The position numbers and the translations under genes were made by a program. Shown piece after piece: positions 9,644 to 19,982 of a DNA stretch of 64,000 nt. The number at the start of each line of letters is the position of its first letter. The stretch's first letter is position 1. Under the pieces are notes generated by a model. It was not told where the DNA came from. It did not search any database and saw only the letters and a list, made by a program, of their open reading frames with translations. Origin of the DNA: Verrucomicrobiia bacterium. GTDB taxonomy: Bacteria; Verrucomicrobiota; Verrucomicrobiia; Limisphaerales; JAEYXS01. The stretch covers positions 248,001 to 312,000 of the forward strand of contig DASWYF010000022.1 in the NCBI GenBank assembly GCA_036405135.1. Direction: 5' to 3'.

Positions 9644-10705
9644 TCAGGAAGCGTTTTCCCGCAAAGCAGCGGTGGCCAGGGCGTGCCAATTTTCAAGCGA
9701 AGGATCAGGAGCCGGATCACGCAGGATTTCATCCACGGCTTTTTCCAGTTCCGCCGCGATCTCCGTATTCCACTGGGTCATATCCTCATCGGTGGCCAGT
9801 TTGTTGGCGATGAGCCAGTGCGCGGCGACCTTCAGGCAATCGCGACCCACATGCGATTCTTTCAAGGTGCCGTCCACATAACTCGCATCATCATGTTCAC
9901 CGTGACCGCAGAGGCGCAGGAGATTGGCGACCACGAGTTGCGGGCCGCAGCCTTCACGAGCACGTTTCGCGGCGCGATCCATGACTTGCATGCAAGCGGC
10001 GAGATCCGTGCCATCGACGGAATGACCATCCACGCCATAGCCGATCGCGCGGTCCAGCAAGCTATCGCAAGCGAATTGGCGGGAACGATGGGTGGAGTAA
10101 GCGTATTGATTATCCGCCACCACGATGATCACGGGCAACCGTTCTACCGCTGCCTGGTTCATGGCTTCGTGGAAAGCACCGGTGGAGGTGCCGCCATCGC
10201 CGATACATGTGGCACCGAGGCCCATTTCCTTGCCCTGCATACGCCGGGCCATGAGCGCGCCATTCACCACGGAGGGGATGGCACCCAAATGGCTGATCAT
10301 GGGCAGGTAACCGTCCTTGGGGCGGCCACGATGGACATTACCATCCCGGCCGCGCATGGGGCCAAGGGGGGAACCGATGCAGGAGCGTAGGGCATCTTGC
10401 AGGGATTCACCGAAAGCGAGACGACCGGCGGTATCACGGATCAAAGGGGCGTAGATATCACCGGGGAGAAGTTGCATGGCCAAAGCCACACTGAGGGCTT
10501 CCTGGCCTTTGGACAGAAAGGCGCCACCGGGAACGAGTCCAGACCGGTAAAGGGCGGCAGTTTTATCATCCAAGGCACGGGCCAAGAGCATCCAGCGGAA
10601 CGCCAGACGCAATAGGGAAGGGTCCAATGCCAAGGGCCGCGGTACAGGAGCAGTCGGGCTTCCGGTTACCGCGGCTGGCGGAATTGCCTCGATGAGCCGT
10701 TGCAT
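9644..10705 (-). CDS. 2-oxoacid dehydrogenase E1 component, alpha subunit
   Basis: The alpha subunit of the thiamine-diphosphate-dependent E1 enzyme, which decarboxylates the 2-oxoacid and passes the acyl group to lipoate on E2. The thiamine-diphosphate/magnesium motif runs from GDGGTSTGAFHEAMNQAA to VVADNQYAYST, fitting the GDG(X about 26)N pattern. The conserved RSGL...GQEA segment near the N-terminus is also present. At 353 aa it has family length. It is the first gene of the operon, starting with ATG at 10705, and is divergent from the hybrid kinase beginning near 10.9 kb, so the 200-base gap should hold both promoters. The first 30 residues are variable and proline-rich. Confidence 0.93.
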   Translation of the reverse strand: MQRLIEAIPPAAVTGSPTAPVPRPLALDPSLLRLAFRWMLLARALDDKTAALYRSGLVPGGAFLSKGQEALSVALAMQLLPGDIYAPLIRDTAGRLAFGESLQDALRSCIGSPLGPMRGRDGNVHRGRPKDGYLPMISHLGAIPSVVNGALMARRMQGKEMGLGATCIGDGGTSTGAFHEAMNQAAVERLPVIIVVADNQYAYSTHRSRQFACDSLLDRAIGYGVDGHSVDGTDLAACMQVMDRAAKRAREGCGPQLVVANLLRLCGHGEHDDASYVDGTLKESHVGRDCLKVAAHWLIANKLATDEDMTQWNTEIAAELEKAVDEILRDPAPDPSLENWHALATAALRENAS

Positions 10706-10794
10706 CTAGTCCTTATATGCGCCGGTTCAGGGTCTTACGCAAACACTTCTTTCTGATAATCAGGTTAAATATTTATGAGAATTAGCCGATATTG

Positions 10795-10880
10795 GGAGGG
10801 CTAAAGGCCGGGAAGTCTGGCTTGCCATCGGCCCTGATGGCTGCGACCTTTGGCCGGGAAGACTAACCCGGATGCTTGAT
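10795..10880 (+). other. Possible structured leader in the E1alpha/kinase gap
   Basis: Two copies of GGCCGGGAAG(T/A)CT lie 46 bases apart, around a small hairpin (CCATC...GATGG) and flanked by complementary AAAGG and CCTTT. The layout suggests a folded 5' leader of the kinase mRNA, but no known riboswitch consensus was recognised. This is a visual call only. Confidence 0.25.
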
Positions 10881-10906
10881 TGCGGATGCTGAATGCAGGT
10901 GTGAAG

Positions 10907-13900
10907 ATGTTGCTCCAGCCACCAGATGAAGCCGAGCGCCTCCAGGCGCTTAACCGGTACTCCATTCTGGATACTGGTCCGGATTCCTCCATGGATGATA
11001 TCGCCCAACTGGCTGCCCAGATATGTGGGAGGCCCGTGGCGGCCATCACTTTTATCGACGGGAACCGTCAGTGGTTCAAATCCTGTGTCGGGCTGGATCT
11101 TAAGGAAACTTCCCGTGAAGACGCGTTCTGCGCCCGGGCAATCCTGCAAAAAGAGGTTTATATCGTCTCCGATACCCGGGAGGATGATTGCTTTCGGGGT
11201 GGTCTGATCGCGTCTCCCCCGTATCGTATCCGTTTTTATGCTGGGGCTCCGCTTATCACCCCGGATGGTTATGCGGTAGGTGCCCTAAGTGTGATGGATC
11301 ACGTCCCCGGCACGGTGACTTCCCAGCAGAAGGAAGCGTTGAAGACTTTGGCGCGGCAGGTCATCACGCACTTGGAGCTGCGTCGCCACGTGAAGGAGAT
11401 CGAGCATGAGGTCAAGCGTCACCAGCAGACCGAGGTGGCTTTGCTTCAGACCGAAGCTAAATATCGCGGCATCTTTGAGAACATGGCGGTGGGCATCTAT
11501 CAGACTACTAAAGATGGCCATTACCTCGCGGTGAACCAGCGGTTGGCAGATATCTACGGCTACCAGTCACCTGAAGACTTGATCAACTCGGTCAAAGATA
11601 TCTCGCACCAGATTTACGTCGACCCGAACCGGCGCGATGAATTCGTCCGCCTGATGCGGGAGAATGATGTCATCTCTCATTTCGAGGCACAGATATATCG
11701 CAAGGACCGCAGTATCATCTGGATATCGGAGAATGCGCGAGCCGTGCGCAAGGCCAATGGTGAGCTGGATTATTACGAAGGCACCGTGACGGACATCTCC
11801 CGGCGCAAGGGGGCTGAGGAGAAGTTGAAGAATTCTGAGATTCTTTATCATTCTCTGGTGGAGAGCCTGCCGCAATACATTTTCCGCAAAGACCTTCAAG
11901 AACGGTTCATCTTTGCGAACCAGCGCTTCTGCCGCATCCTCGAACAGGCGCAAGAGGATGTGTTGGGTAAGACGGACTTTGATTTCTTTCCGGCTGAGCT
12001 CGCGCGGAAATATCAGGAAGATGATCGTCGCCTGATGCGCGAGGGCGGAACATTTGAGACGGTGGAAGAATACCTGACCGCAGACAACCAGAAGGCGTAC
12101 ATGCAGGTGATGAAAATCCCTGTATACGATGCCCAAGGTAACGTCAGCGGAGTGCAGGGCATATTCTGGGATGTGACCGAGAAGCGGCGTATCGAGGATG
12201 ATCTGGCCTTTGAGCGCGATCTCTTGCGTGCGTTGCTGGATAACGTTCCGGACCGTGTTTACTTCAAGGACACGAGCTGCCGTTTCCTGCGATGCAGTCT
12301 TGCCATGGCGCAACGGTTGGGGCTCAAAGACCCGGCGGCAGTCGTGGGCAAAACAGACTTTGATTTCCATCCGCCGGAACTGGCGCAGCAGTTCTTCGAG
12401 GACGAGCAGCGGATCATCCTTACTGGTCAGCCCATGATCAACAAGGTGGAGCAGCAAGTAGCTGTGAATGGGGAGGAGATTTGGGCCTCTGTCACCAAGG
12501 TCCCCATCAAGAACCGGCATGGTCAGGTGACCGGCATCATCGGCATTTCCCGCGATATCACCACGCTTAAGCGGACGGAGCAGGAGCTGGCTTCAGCCCG
12601 CGATGCGGCACTCGATACGGCGCGCTTGAAGTCTGAGTTCCTTGCGACAATGAGCCACGAGATCCGGACTCCGATGAATGGCATCATCGGCATGACCGGT
12701 TTGTTGCTGGATACCAAGCTCAGCACGGAACAGCGGGATTTCACTGAAACTATCCGTACCAGCGCCGATGCATTGCTCACCATCATCAATGACATCCTTG
12801 ACTTCTCGAAGATCGAGGCGGGCAAGCTGATATTGGAAAACATCGATCTCGACCTGCGCGAGGTCGTGGAAAGTACCGTGGAATTGCTCGCACAGAAGGC
12901 GCAGGACCAGGGCTTGGAGATGATCTCCCATGTTCCGGATGAGATCCCTACTCATCTGCGAGGCGATCCGGGCCGTCTGCGCCAGATATTGATCAATCTG
13001 GTCGGTAACGCCGTCAAGTTCACGGAAAAGGGCGAGGTGGTCGTCCGTGTCGCCCTGTTGGAGGAGACTGCGGAAAAGGTCCGCTTGCGCTTCGAAGTCA
13101 GGGACACTGGCATCGGCATTCCCAAAGGAGTTCAGGAGGAGATGTTCCAGGCATTCACTCAGGCGGATGGTTCCACCACGCGCAAATATGGCGGCACAGG
13201 ACTTGGCCTCGCGATCTCCAAGCAACTCGTGAATCTGATGGGCGGTAGCATCAGCGTGGACAGCGCTCCTGGGCAAGGATCGACGTTCTGGTTTGAACTG
13301 CCGCTGGAAAAACAGGGCGAGAATGCGTGGCGACCTCTGGGCGAGCGCGCCGATCTTACGGGCTTGAACGTGCTGATCGTAGACGACAATGCTACGAACC
13401 GGCAAATCTTCGAGCATCAGACGCGGGCCTGGCGCATGAACAGCCAGAGCGCGGCCAGCGGCATGGAAGCGTTGAAGGTGATTGATTCACAATCGAAAGA
13501 GGGCAAGGCGGTCGATTTGATTTTGCTTGATATGCAGATGCCGGAGATGGATGGCCTGATGCTGGCCCGCACGGTGGTCAAACGATTGGGTCGTCGTGTT
13601 CCAAAGATGCTGATGCTGACCTCGCTGGGGCATCGCTTGGATGCGAAGACACTGCATGCAGCGGGTATCGCTTCGTGCTTTGTGAAGCCTGTGAAGCAAT
13701 CGCGCCTATTTGATACCATTGCCAAGGTGATGGCGGGTTACGAAGATGCGGATGTCTCCCAAGAACGGTTGAAAGCTGCTGCCCCGGTGGATTTGGCGTC
13801 AGGGCCAGTCGTGCGGAAGAGCACCAAGATACTCCTTGCGGAAGACAACATGGTGAACCAGAAGGTCGCCTTGCTGCAATTGCGCAAACTGGGCTACGAG

Positions 13901-14614
13901 GCGGATACGGTGGCCAACGGCCTGGAGGCTGTGGCCGCTTTGCGCCAGGTGCCCTATGAGGTGATTTTGATGGATTGCCAGATGCCGGAGATGGATGGGT
14001 ATACGGCAGCGCGGGAAATTCGTCGCATCGAACGGGAACAGCCCGGTTCTTTAAAATCAGGGCAACCAATCCGTATCGTGGCCATGACTGCCAACGCTCT
14101 GGATGGGGACCGGGCAGATTGCCTGGCCTCCGGCATGGATGATTACGTTTCCAAACCCGTGCAGCTGGAAGAGCTTGCGGCGGTGTTGGAGAGGGTGGCG
14201 CCCTGTGTCGGTGAGATGGTGCAACAATCAGAGCTGAAAGCATCTGGACTGCCTGAAGCCGCTGAGGACAGGCTGGACATCACGGTGCTTAACGGATTGC
14301 GGGCATTACGGGAACCGGGGCAGCCTGATCCGCTCGCTGAGCTTGTGGACCTGTTTTTGATCGATGCGCCGGAACGCCTGCACCGCATCCAGCATGGCTG
14401 GCGGGCTGGTGATCTGAAAGCCGTCCAGCATGCCTCGCACAGTCTTAAAGGCAGTGCGAGTAATCTGGGCGTACGCCGGCTTTCCAAACTCGCGGCTCAA
14501 CTCGAGAAGGAAGCCAAAGCCGGTGAACTGCAGCAGCCGGAGACCCGGGTGGCCGCTCTTGAGGCGGAATTGCAGGCGGTCACGGAACTGTTGCAACAGG
14601 AGAAAGAACGTTGA
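10907..14614 (+). CDS. Hybrid histidine kinase: GAF-PAS-PAS-PAS-HisKA-HATPase-REC-REC-Hpt
   Basis: A soluble multi-step phosphorelay kinase with no predicted membrane segment. Residues 1-150 form a GAF-type sensor ([15 protein letters not shown], typical of GAF kinases). Three PAS domains follow at about 181-300, 307-425 and 434-555, then HisKA with phospho-acceptor His584 in [11 protein letters not shown], and an HATPase domain (about 687-800; [19 protein letters not shown]). Receiver 1 has Asp875 ([11 protein letters not shown]), receiver 2 Asp1023 ([11 protein letters not shown]), and the Hpt has His1178 in [11 protein letters not shown], so the full His-Asp-His relay is intact. The frame also opens upstream with TTG (10880) and ATG (10886). 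ATG 10907 was chosen because AGGTG lies 5 bases upstream and family members start at this point. Confidence 0.9.
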   Translation: MLLQPPDEAERLQALNRYSILDTGPDSSMDDIAQLAAQICGRPVAAITFIDGNRQWFKSCVGLDLKETSREDAFCARAILQKEVYIVSDTREDDCFRGGLIASPPYRIRFYAGAPLITPDGYAVGALSVMDHVPGTVTSQQKEALKTLARQVITHLELRRHVKEIEHEVKRHQQTEVALLQTEAKYRGIFENMAVGIYQTTKDGHYLAVNQRLADIYGYQSPEDLINSVKDISHQIYVDPNRRDEFVRLMRENDVISHFEAQIYRKDRSIIWISENARAVRKANGELDYYEGTVTDISRRKGAEEKLKNSEILYHSLVESLPQYIFRKDLQERFIFANQRFCRILEQAQEDVLGKTDFDFFPAELARKYQEDDRRLMREGGTFETVEEYLTADNQKAYMQVMKIPVYDAQGNVSGVQGIFWDVTEKRRIEDDLAFERDLLRALLDNVPDRVYFKDTSCRFLRCSLAMAQRLGLKDPAAVVGKTDFDFHPPELAQQFFEDEQRIILTGQPMINKVEQQVAVNGEEIWASVTKVPIKNRHGQVTGIIGISRDITTLKRTEQELASARDAALDTARLKSEFLATMSHEIRTPMNGIIGMTGLLLDTKLSTEQRDFTETIRTSADALLTIINDILDFSKIEAGKLILENIDLDLREVVESTVELLAQKAQDQGLEMISHVPDEIPTHLRGDPGRLRQILINLVGNAVKFTEKGEVVVRVALLEETAEKVRLRFEVRDTGIGIPKGVQEEMFQAFTQADGSTTRKYGGTGLGLAISKQLVNLMGGSISVDSAPGQGSTFWFELPLEKQGENAWRPLGERADLTGLNVLIVDDNATNRQIFEHQTRAWRMNSQSAASGMEALKVIDSQSKEGKAVDLILLDMQMPEMDGLMLARTVVKRLGRRVPKMLMLTSLGHRLDAKTLHAAGIASCFVKPVKQSRLFDTIAKVMAGYEDADVSQERLKAAAPVDLASGPVVRKSTKILLAEDNMVNQKVALLQLRKLGYEADTVANGLEAVAALRQVPYEVILMDCQMPEMDGYTAAREIRRIEREQPGSLKSGQPIRIVAMTANALDGDRADCLASGMDDYVSKPVQLEELAAVLERVAPCVGEMVQQSELKASGLPEAAEDRLDITVLNGLRALREPGQPDPLAELVDLFLIDAPERLHRIQHGWRAGDLKAVQHASHSLKGSASNLGVRRLSKLAAQLEKEAKAGELQQPETRVAALEAELQAVTELLQQEKER

Positions 14615-14655
14615 TAGTTAGGCAACCCAAGCCGCTCCGTTGGAAGGGCTGATGG

Positions 14656-17079
14656 ATGACTGAAAACAAATATAATGTGCTGGTGGTCGATGACGACCGG
14701 CTGGTCGGCAACACGATTGTCGACGCGCTCCGTGGTGAACAGCTTTCTGTGTTCCAGGTGATGACTGCCGCAGATGGATTGAATTCCAGCGTCACCCGGC
14801 GGGCCGAATTGATCCTGCTGGACATCGGCCTGCCGGATGACGATGGCTTCAATGTTCTCCAGCGTCTCAAGGCAAATCCGGACACGGCTCCCATTCCAGT
14901 CATCATCCTGACCGCCTGGAACAGTGTGGAAGACAAGGTCAAGGGCATCAACCTGGGGGCATCCGATTACATCACCAAACCGTTTGAGATCGCTGAATTG
15001 AGGGCACGGGTCAAAGCGACCTTGAAAGCCAAACACCTGCAGGACGAGCTGACGCAGACCATCAAGGCTTTGGATGAATCGCGGCGCCAGGCTGAGGATG
15101 CGGCCCGGGCGAAATCTGAGTTCCTCGCGAATATGAGCCATGAGATCCGCACCCCGATGAATGGTGTGATCGCTATGACCGGTTTGCTGCTGGAGAGCCC
15201 GTTGAATGCGGAACAGAAGGAATTGGTGGAGACGATCCGTACCAGTGGCGACACCTTGCTGACGATAATCAACGACATCCTGGACTTTTCCAAGATCGAG
15301 TCCGGCAATCTGGAGCTTGAACGGAATCCTTTCGATGTCCGGCAGGCGGTTGACGATACTTTGGATCTATTTTGCACAGGTGCTTTCGACAAGGGGCTGG
15401 AGCTGGCCTGTGTGATGGAACTGGACACGCCGCCTTGCATCCTGGGAGATGTGACTCGATTCCGTCAGATACTGGCCAACTTGATCAGCAATGCGGTGAA
15501 GTTCACACGCAAGGGCGAGGTGGTCGTTGAGCTGGCCGCTCGTAACTGTGAAGACGGTACACCCGGATTGCACGTGCGCGTCAGAGATACCGGCATCGGT
15601 ATTCCATCAGACAAGTTGCATCGCTTGTTCAAATCCTTCAGCCAGGTGGATGCTTCCACCACCCGGCAGTTTGGTGGTACGGGACTTGGTCTTGCCATCT
15701 CTCGACAGCTTACCCGCTTAATGGGGGGGGCGATGTGGGTGGAGAGCGAAGTGAATCGAGGCTCGGTTTTTCATTGTCTGATACCGGCAGAACTCGCGGA
15801 ACTGGAACCGGAACCGGCGCAGGCAGAACTGGACCGGTTGCGCGGTCGATCGCTTTTGGTGGTGGATGACAATCCGACCAACCGGCGGGTCATTGAACTG
15901 GCCGGCCAGCGCTGGGGCATGAAAGTGCATGCGGTGGAGGGCGGGGAAGAGGCTTTGAACATTCTTGCGCAAGGCCGGAATTATGATGCGCTCATTCTCG
16001 ATCTGCAGATGCCCTTCATGGATGGCGTGATGCTCGCGCGAGAGCTCGAGCGCCGCCAGATCAAAACCCCAAAGTTGCTGATGACCTCGCTGGGGCTGCG
16101 TTCCGACATGCTGGCAGCAGAGCTGGATATGTTTGATCTGTGTCTGAGCAAGCCGCTCAAGCCGGTGCAGTTTCAGTCCGCGTTGCTGAAGCTGCTGAAC
16201 CCGTCGCCTTTGATGGCGGAAAGGTCGGTGGCTGTTGAAGCAGAGGCATTGCTCGCGAAACGGTTGCCCTTGCATGTGCTGGTGGCGGATGACAATTCGA
16301 TCAATCAAAAAGTCGCCCTGCGATTGCTTGAACAAGTCGGTTACCTGGCGGATGTGGCGAATAACGGGCTGGAGGTTTTGCAGGCGCTGGCCAACAAGCA
16401 TTACGATGTGATATTCATGGACGTCCAGATGCCCGAGATGGACGGGCTGGAAGCGAGCCGGCAGGTGAGGGCTTTTGAAGTGGAAGCCGGCCGTTTTCTC
16501 AATCCGGGCCGGCATGTCATCATCGCCATGACTGCGAACGCCATGAAAGGTGACCGTGAAAAATGCCTCGATTCCGGAATGGATGACTACATAGCCAAAC
16601 CGGTGCGGGCCGAGTTGCTCTACGCTTCCCTGGAGAGATGGGGGCGGCAGATTTGCGATGGAAAAACATCGGCTCAAACTGCAAAAGCGCTTGCGAAATC
16701 CGCTCATGCTGTTCCGTCTGCGCCGCCGGCCAAACTCCTCGATGTGGACCGGCTGAACGATTTCTCGGAAGGCAACCGCGAGGCGGCCCAGGAGTTGGTG
16801 GATCTTTACCTGCAGCAGACGCGTGAACAGATGGAACGCTTGAAAGCCCAGCATGCCAGCCGTATCGCCAATGATGTCCAGCGCACGGCCCACAGTTGCG
16901 CCGGTGCCAGCGCCACCTGCGGCATCCTGGTGATGACACCCTTGTTCAAGCGTGTGGAACATCTCGCTGCCGAGGGGGCGTTGGATCAGATCACGCCATT
17001 GCTTGACGAATTGGAAACCAGCTTCAATCTTGTGCAAGCGGAGTTGCGGGATTATCTGGCAACCCTGCCTGCAGGCTAG
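14656..17079 (+). CDS. Hybrid histidine kinase: REC-HisKA-HATPase-REC-REC-Hpt
   Basis: A 807-aa cytoplasmic kinase whose sensor is itself a receiver, so it probably takes phosphate or a signal from another kinase such as the one encoded upstream. Receiver 1 has Asp56 ([11 protein letters not shown]). HisKA has His162 in [11 protein letters not shown], and the HATPase has DTGIGIPSD and [10 protein letters not shown]. Receiver 2 has Asp449 ([10 protein letters not shown]), receiver 3 Asp589 ([10 protein letters not shown]) and the Hpt His746 ([11 protein letters not shown]). Key acidic residues and lysines appear intact in all receivers. It starts 42 bases after the previous kinase and ends 15 bases before the next gene. 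With its upstream neighbour it could form a chain of relays sharing receivers. Confidence 0.9.
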   Translation: MTENKYNVLVVDDDRLVGNTIVDALRGEQLSVFQVMTAADGLNSSVTRRAELILLDIGLPDDDGFNVLQRLKANPDTAPIPVIILTAWNSVEDKVKGINLGASDYITKPFEIAELRARVKATLKAKHLQDELTQTIKALDESRRQAEDAARAKSEFLANMSHEIRTPMNGVIAMTGLLLESPLNAEQKELVETIRTSGDTLLTIINDILDFSKIESGNLELERNPFDVRQAVDDTLDLFCTGAFDKGLELACVMELDTPPCILGDVTRFRQILANLISNAVKFTRKGEVVVELAARNCEDGTPGLHVRVRDTGIGIPSDKLHRLFKSFSQVDASTTRQFGGTGLGLAISRQLTRLMGGAMWVESEVNRGSVFHCLIPAELAELEPEPAQAELDRLRGRSLLVVDDNPTNRRVIELAGQRWGMKVHAVEGGEEALNILAQGRNYDALILDLQMPFMDGVMLARELERRQIKTPKLLMTSLGLRSDMLAAELDMFDLCLSKPLKPVQFQSALLKLLNPSPLMAERSVAVEAEALLAKRLPLHVLVADDNSINQKVALRLLEQVGYLADVANNGLEVLQALANKHYDVIFMDVQMPEMDGLEASRQVRAFEVEAGRFLNPGRHVIIAMTANAMKGDREKCLDSGMDDYIAKPVRAELLYASLERWGRQICDGKTSAQTAKALAKSAHAVPSAPPAKLLDVDRLNDFSEGNREAAQELVDLYLQQTREQMERLKAQHASRIANDVQRTAHSCAGASATCGILVMTPLFKRVEHLAAEGALDQITPLLDELETSFNLVQAELRDYLATLPAG

Positions 17080-17094
17080 TTTCAGGGGATTTGC

Positions 17095-18318
17095 ATGAAG
17101 AAAATCTTGATGGTCGAAGATGATCAGGTGGTGTCCACCATTTACCGTTCCAAACTTTCCTCGGAAGGTTTTGAAGTGGTTGTGGCTGCGGATGGGGAAG
17201 AGGGCTTCAAGCAGGCCGGGACATTTAAGCCCGACGTCATCGTGCTGGATTTGGGCCTGCCCAAACTTGACGGCATTGAAGTCATCAAACAGTTAAGAGC
17301 CGAACCGGCCAACAGAAAATTGCCGATCATCGTGCTCACGAATGCCTATCTGGCAAATCGTGTGAAAGATGCCTGGGCAGCGGGAGCTACCCGATGTGTC
17401 ACCAAATCGGAATGTACTCCGCGTGTGTTGGTGGACATCATCCGCAAGGTGGCAGAGGAGGGTGCCTCCGCCGGGTTGAAGCTGAAATTGGCCGAGCCTG
17501 CTTCCGGTTCTTCGCCCGTGGCACCCGCCGAGTCGAGTCCGGTCTCCCCCTTGAATCCGGTCATCGCCTTTCCTGCCGGAGCGGAACTCTACAAACAGGT
17601 TAATTCCCTGGTTTCATTTGCAGATGATGCCCCCGGCCTGATCGCCAAACTGCGTCAAAAGCTGCAGGAGCTGCTGCGTGCCACCAGGCCGGAATCCGTG
17701 CATCATTTCACCAGCGAGCTTTATTTGCAGACCCGCAGCCTGGCGGCCAAGGCGGCGGTGGCTGAGATGACCCGCTTTGCCCGGATGGCTGCGGCCTTGG
17801 AGGCGTTGCTTAAGGAGCTGGTCGATCGTCCTGATTTGCTGACTGCCTCCAGCCAGCGGACGGTGGTGCAAGGCATCGATTTTCTGGATGAGTTGTTGCG
17901 CAAGCAGGGCGGGGGGGATGGCGAGATTCCGGTGGAGGGTGTGCTGGTGGTGGATGATGAGCCATTGTCCCGCCGCGCTGTGGTCTTTGCCTTGGAGAAG
18001 GTAGGCTTGAAATGCATCGACATGGATGACTCGCGATCCGCGCTGTCCATGTTGTCGGGCATGCCGTTTGATTTGTTTTTCCTGGATATCGACATGCCCG
18101 GCATGAACGGTTTTGAGCTCTGCAAGCAGATCCGTGCGATGCCTGATTACGCCAAGACCCCAGTAGTGTTCGTGTCCAGCTTGACCGACTTTCAGAGCAA
18201 GGCGCAGTCGATGCTAAGCGGGGGCAACGATTTGATTGCGAAGCCGTTCCATTTCCTCGAGCTAGGGGTGAAGGCGTTGATCCATCTTTGGCGTCCACAG
18301 TTGAACCGTCTTCCTTAG
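17095..18318 (+). CDS. Double response regulator: REC - degenerate Hpt - REC
   Basis: A 407-aa protein with no DNA-binding or enzyme output. Receiver 1 spans residues 1-125 with Asp52 (VLDLGLPKLDG) and the signalling lysine in CVTKSE. Receiver 2 spans about 280-400 with Asp331 (FLDIDMPGMNG) and the lysine in LIAKPF. Between them is a helical segment that aligns without gaps to the Hpt of the kinase two genes upstream (TRSLAAKAAV against [10 protein letters not shown]), but the phospho-accepting histidine is Arg214 here and the KG pair is AA. It may act as a docking domain or phosphate sink instead of a relay. It follows the second kinase by 15 bases and is very likely in the same operon. A weak hairpin (18319-18334) follows the stop. 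Confidence 0.88.
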   Translation: MKKILMVEDDQVVSTIYRSKLSSEGFEVVVAADGEEGFKQAGTFKPDVIVLDLGLPKLDGIEVIKQLRAEPANRKLPIIVLTNAYLANRVKDAWAAGATRCVTKSECTPRVLVDIIRKVAEEGASAGLKLKLAEPASGSSPVAPAESSPVSPLNPVIAFPAGAELYKQVNSLVSFADDAPGLIAKLRQKLQELLRATRPESVHHFTSELYLQTRSLAAKAAVAEMTRFARMAAALEALLKELVDRPDLLTASSQRTVVQGIDFLDELLRKQGGGDGEIPVEGVLVVDDEPLSRRAVVFALEKVGLKCIDMDDSRSALSMLSGMPFDLFFLDIDMPGMNGFELCKQIRAMPDYAKTPVVFVSSLTDFQSKAQSMLSGGNDLIAKPFHFLELGVKALIHLWRPQLNRLP

Positions 18319-18509
18319 AAATGCTGTTGCATTTTGCTCGAAATCTTCCTGTCGATAGGGGAGCTTGAATTTGCTGTCCGGCCAAATGCGGCTATCCAGT
18401 AAGGGATAAAAGCAAGTTCCGCTTAATGGTTGAACGGTATTTGTCAGGTTTTTTCCGAACGGGACTGGACTAACCGGACAGCTTGTGGAATGACTGCGAT
18501 ATATTCCGT

Positions 18510-19139
18510 GTGAAAATACTGATTGCAGAAGATGACCCGATTTCCATGCGGGTTTTGAAGATGACTTTGGAAAGCAACGGTCACGAGGTCGTGGCTGCCG
18601 CTACGGGTGCGGAAGCATGGCGGGCATTTATCCTCCAGCCTTTTGAGGTCGTAGTCAGTGACTGGATGATGCCGGAGCTGGATGGAGTGGAGTTTTGCCA
18701 GAGGATCCGAGCCCGGAAGCGGGCACGCTCTTATTGTTATTTCATCATGCTCACGGCCCGCACCGGCCGGGAGAATCACAAGATCGCCATGCAGGCGGGA
18801 GTGGATGATTTTCTCACCAAGCCATTGCGGCCCGAGGAGCTGGTCCTGCGCCTGCGGGTGGCGGAACGCATTTTGGGCTTCATGAAGGAAGTCGGCGAAT
18901 TGAGGAAGCTCCTGCCGATCTGCTCCTATTGTAAAAAGGTCCGTGATGACAGGGATTACTGGCAGGGCATAGAAACATACTTGCATGCCCAGACCGGCAC
19001 TGATTTCAGCCACAGCATCTGTCCCGATTGCTATGAGGGCCAGGTGAAGCCCCAGTTGGCCGAGCTGGAGCAGCAACTGGCCAAGGAAGCTGCTGCCGAG
19101 GGGGGTCAACTCCCGAAAACAGGCCCTAAAACCTCCTGA
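18510..19139 (+). CDS. Response regulator with C-terminal four-cysteine motif
   Basis: Receiver domain in residues 1-115: acidic pair in IAEDDP, phospho-accepting Asp51 (VSDWMMPELDG), Thr82 and Lys104. After a helix comes a Cys-X2-Cys (Cys138, Cys141, in LPICSYCKKVRDD), 29 residues, then a second Cys-X2-Cys (Cys171, Cys174, in HSICPDCYE). This tail recurs in signalling proteins of several phyla; it looks able to bind zinc, but that is inference. There is no DNA-binding domain. A TTG start at 18483 would add nine residues that are not part of the receiver fold; GTG 18510 begins exactly at the first strand (VKILIAEDD) and is preferred. It is separated from the preceding kinase operon by 191 bases, so it may have its own promoter. 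Confidence 0.85.
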   Translation: MKILIAEDDPISMRVLKMTLESNGHEVVAAATGAEAWRAFILQPFEVVVSDWMMPELDGVEFCQRIRARKRARSYCYFIMLTARTGRENHKIAMQAGVDDFLTKPLRPEELVLRLRVAERILGFMKEVGELRKLLPICSYCKKVRDDRDYWQGIETYLHAQTGTDFSHSICPDCYEGQVKPQLAELEQQLAKEAAAEGGQLPKTGPKTS

Positions 19140-19304
19140 AATCAAGCGGTTTTACCCCTTAAATTTTTCTTACGTTTTTTGTGGCGCATTTGATTTGCTT
19201 TGCTACATTCACGCACTCTCAAACGGGCTGGATTGTTCGTTTTTGTAGAAAAACGGGCTGATTTTGGTCTGGAAAAACAACCGCGTATAACCGTTTAGCA
19301 AGAC

Positions 19305-19979
19305 GTGACTGCACATAAGTCCAACGGGAAAAGCAACGGAGCCAAGCCGGCTCCCGTAACGAAAGCGCCTGTACCGCCGGCCAAGAAAGGTGCGGCCAAA
19401 CCTGCTGTCCAAGGCAAAGGCCATGCTGTGGGTACCGCTACAGCAGCTTCCATTCTGGGGTTTGCTCCTACTCCGAAAGGCAAGGCGCCCAAGCCTGGCT
19501 TCGCGGTTTCCGGGACAGCCAAGATCAAGCCGGAATGGCAGAAGTTCTACGATACGTTGCTGGAGCTGCGTGAGCGTTTGCTGGCTCAGATGAATGGTCT
19601 GGCCAAGGAGTCCGCCGAGACGGTCACCAGCTACAGTCTGCACATGGGTGATGCAGGTACGGACAACTTTGATCGTGATTTTGCGCTGAGCCTCCTTTCG
19701 TCCGATCAGGACGCGATCTATGAGATCGAGGAAGCCTTGCGCCGCATCGAAAAGGGCACTTATGGTGTCTGCGAACTGACCGGGAAGCCGATTCCCAAGG
19801 CGCGCCTTGAGGCGATTCCTTGGACGCGCTTCACGGTGGAAGCCCAAGCCCAGCTTGAAAAAGAGGGTGCCTTGCGCCAGAAGCGTCTCGGCTCTCTGGG
19901 CACGGTGGACAGCTCCGGCGGCCCGGATGTGGATGATGATGATGGCGAGGAAGAAAAGCCCGCCAAGGAAAAGGAATAA
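19305..19979 (+). CDS. DksA/TraR-family protein with degenerate zinc finger
   Basis: DksA-like proteins bind RNA polymerase through its secondary channel. Here a long N-terminal extension rich in Lys, Ala and Pro (about 1-80) precedes the coiled-coil region (LLELRERLLAQ, then DAIYEIEEALRRIEKGTYG) and the finger region. The canonical finger has two Cys-X2-Cys pairs. Here only the first cysteine remains: CELTGKPIP replaces the first pair and FTVEAQ stands where the second should be. It therefore should not need zinc, like known cysteine-poor DksA variants. An acidic tail (GGPDVDDDDGEEE) ends the protein. GTG 19305 is the start. It is 3 bases upstream of rpmG and likely cotranscribed with rpmG and rpsR. 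Confidence 0.85.
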   Translation: MTAHKSNGKSNGAKPAPVTKAPVPPAKKGAAKPAVQGKGHAVGTATAASILGFAPTPKGKAPKPGFAVSGTAKIKPEWQKFYDTLLELRERLLAQMNGLAKESAETVTSYSLHMGDAGTDNFDRDFALSLLSSDQDAIYEIEEALRRIEKGTYGVCELTGKPIPKARLEAIPWTRFTVEAQAQLEKEGALRQKRLGSLGTVDSSGGPDVDDDDGEEEKPAKEKE

Positions 19980-19982
19980 TTT

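Noticed and set aside
9113-10390. Plus-strand frame of 425 codons
   Set aside because: Antisense to the E1 alpha and beta genes, which have complete family motifs; no recognisable domain on the plus strand.
10795-10880. c-di-GMP or cobalamin riboswitch
   Set aside because: Searched by eye for GEMM (GGCAAACC, GCAAAGC) and cobalamin (GCCACTG) signatures; none was present. Kept only as an unassigned possible structure.
15718-17037. Minus-strand frame of 439 codons
   Set aside because: Antisense to the second hybrid kinase; rich in His and Gln from reverse reading of receiver codons.
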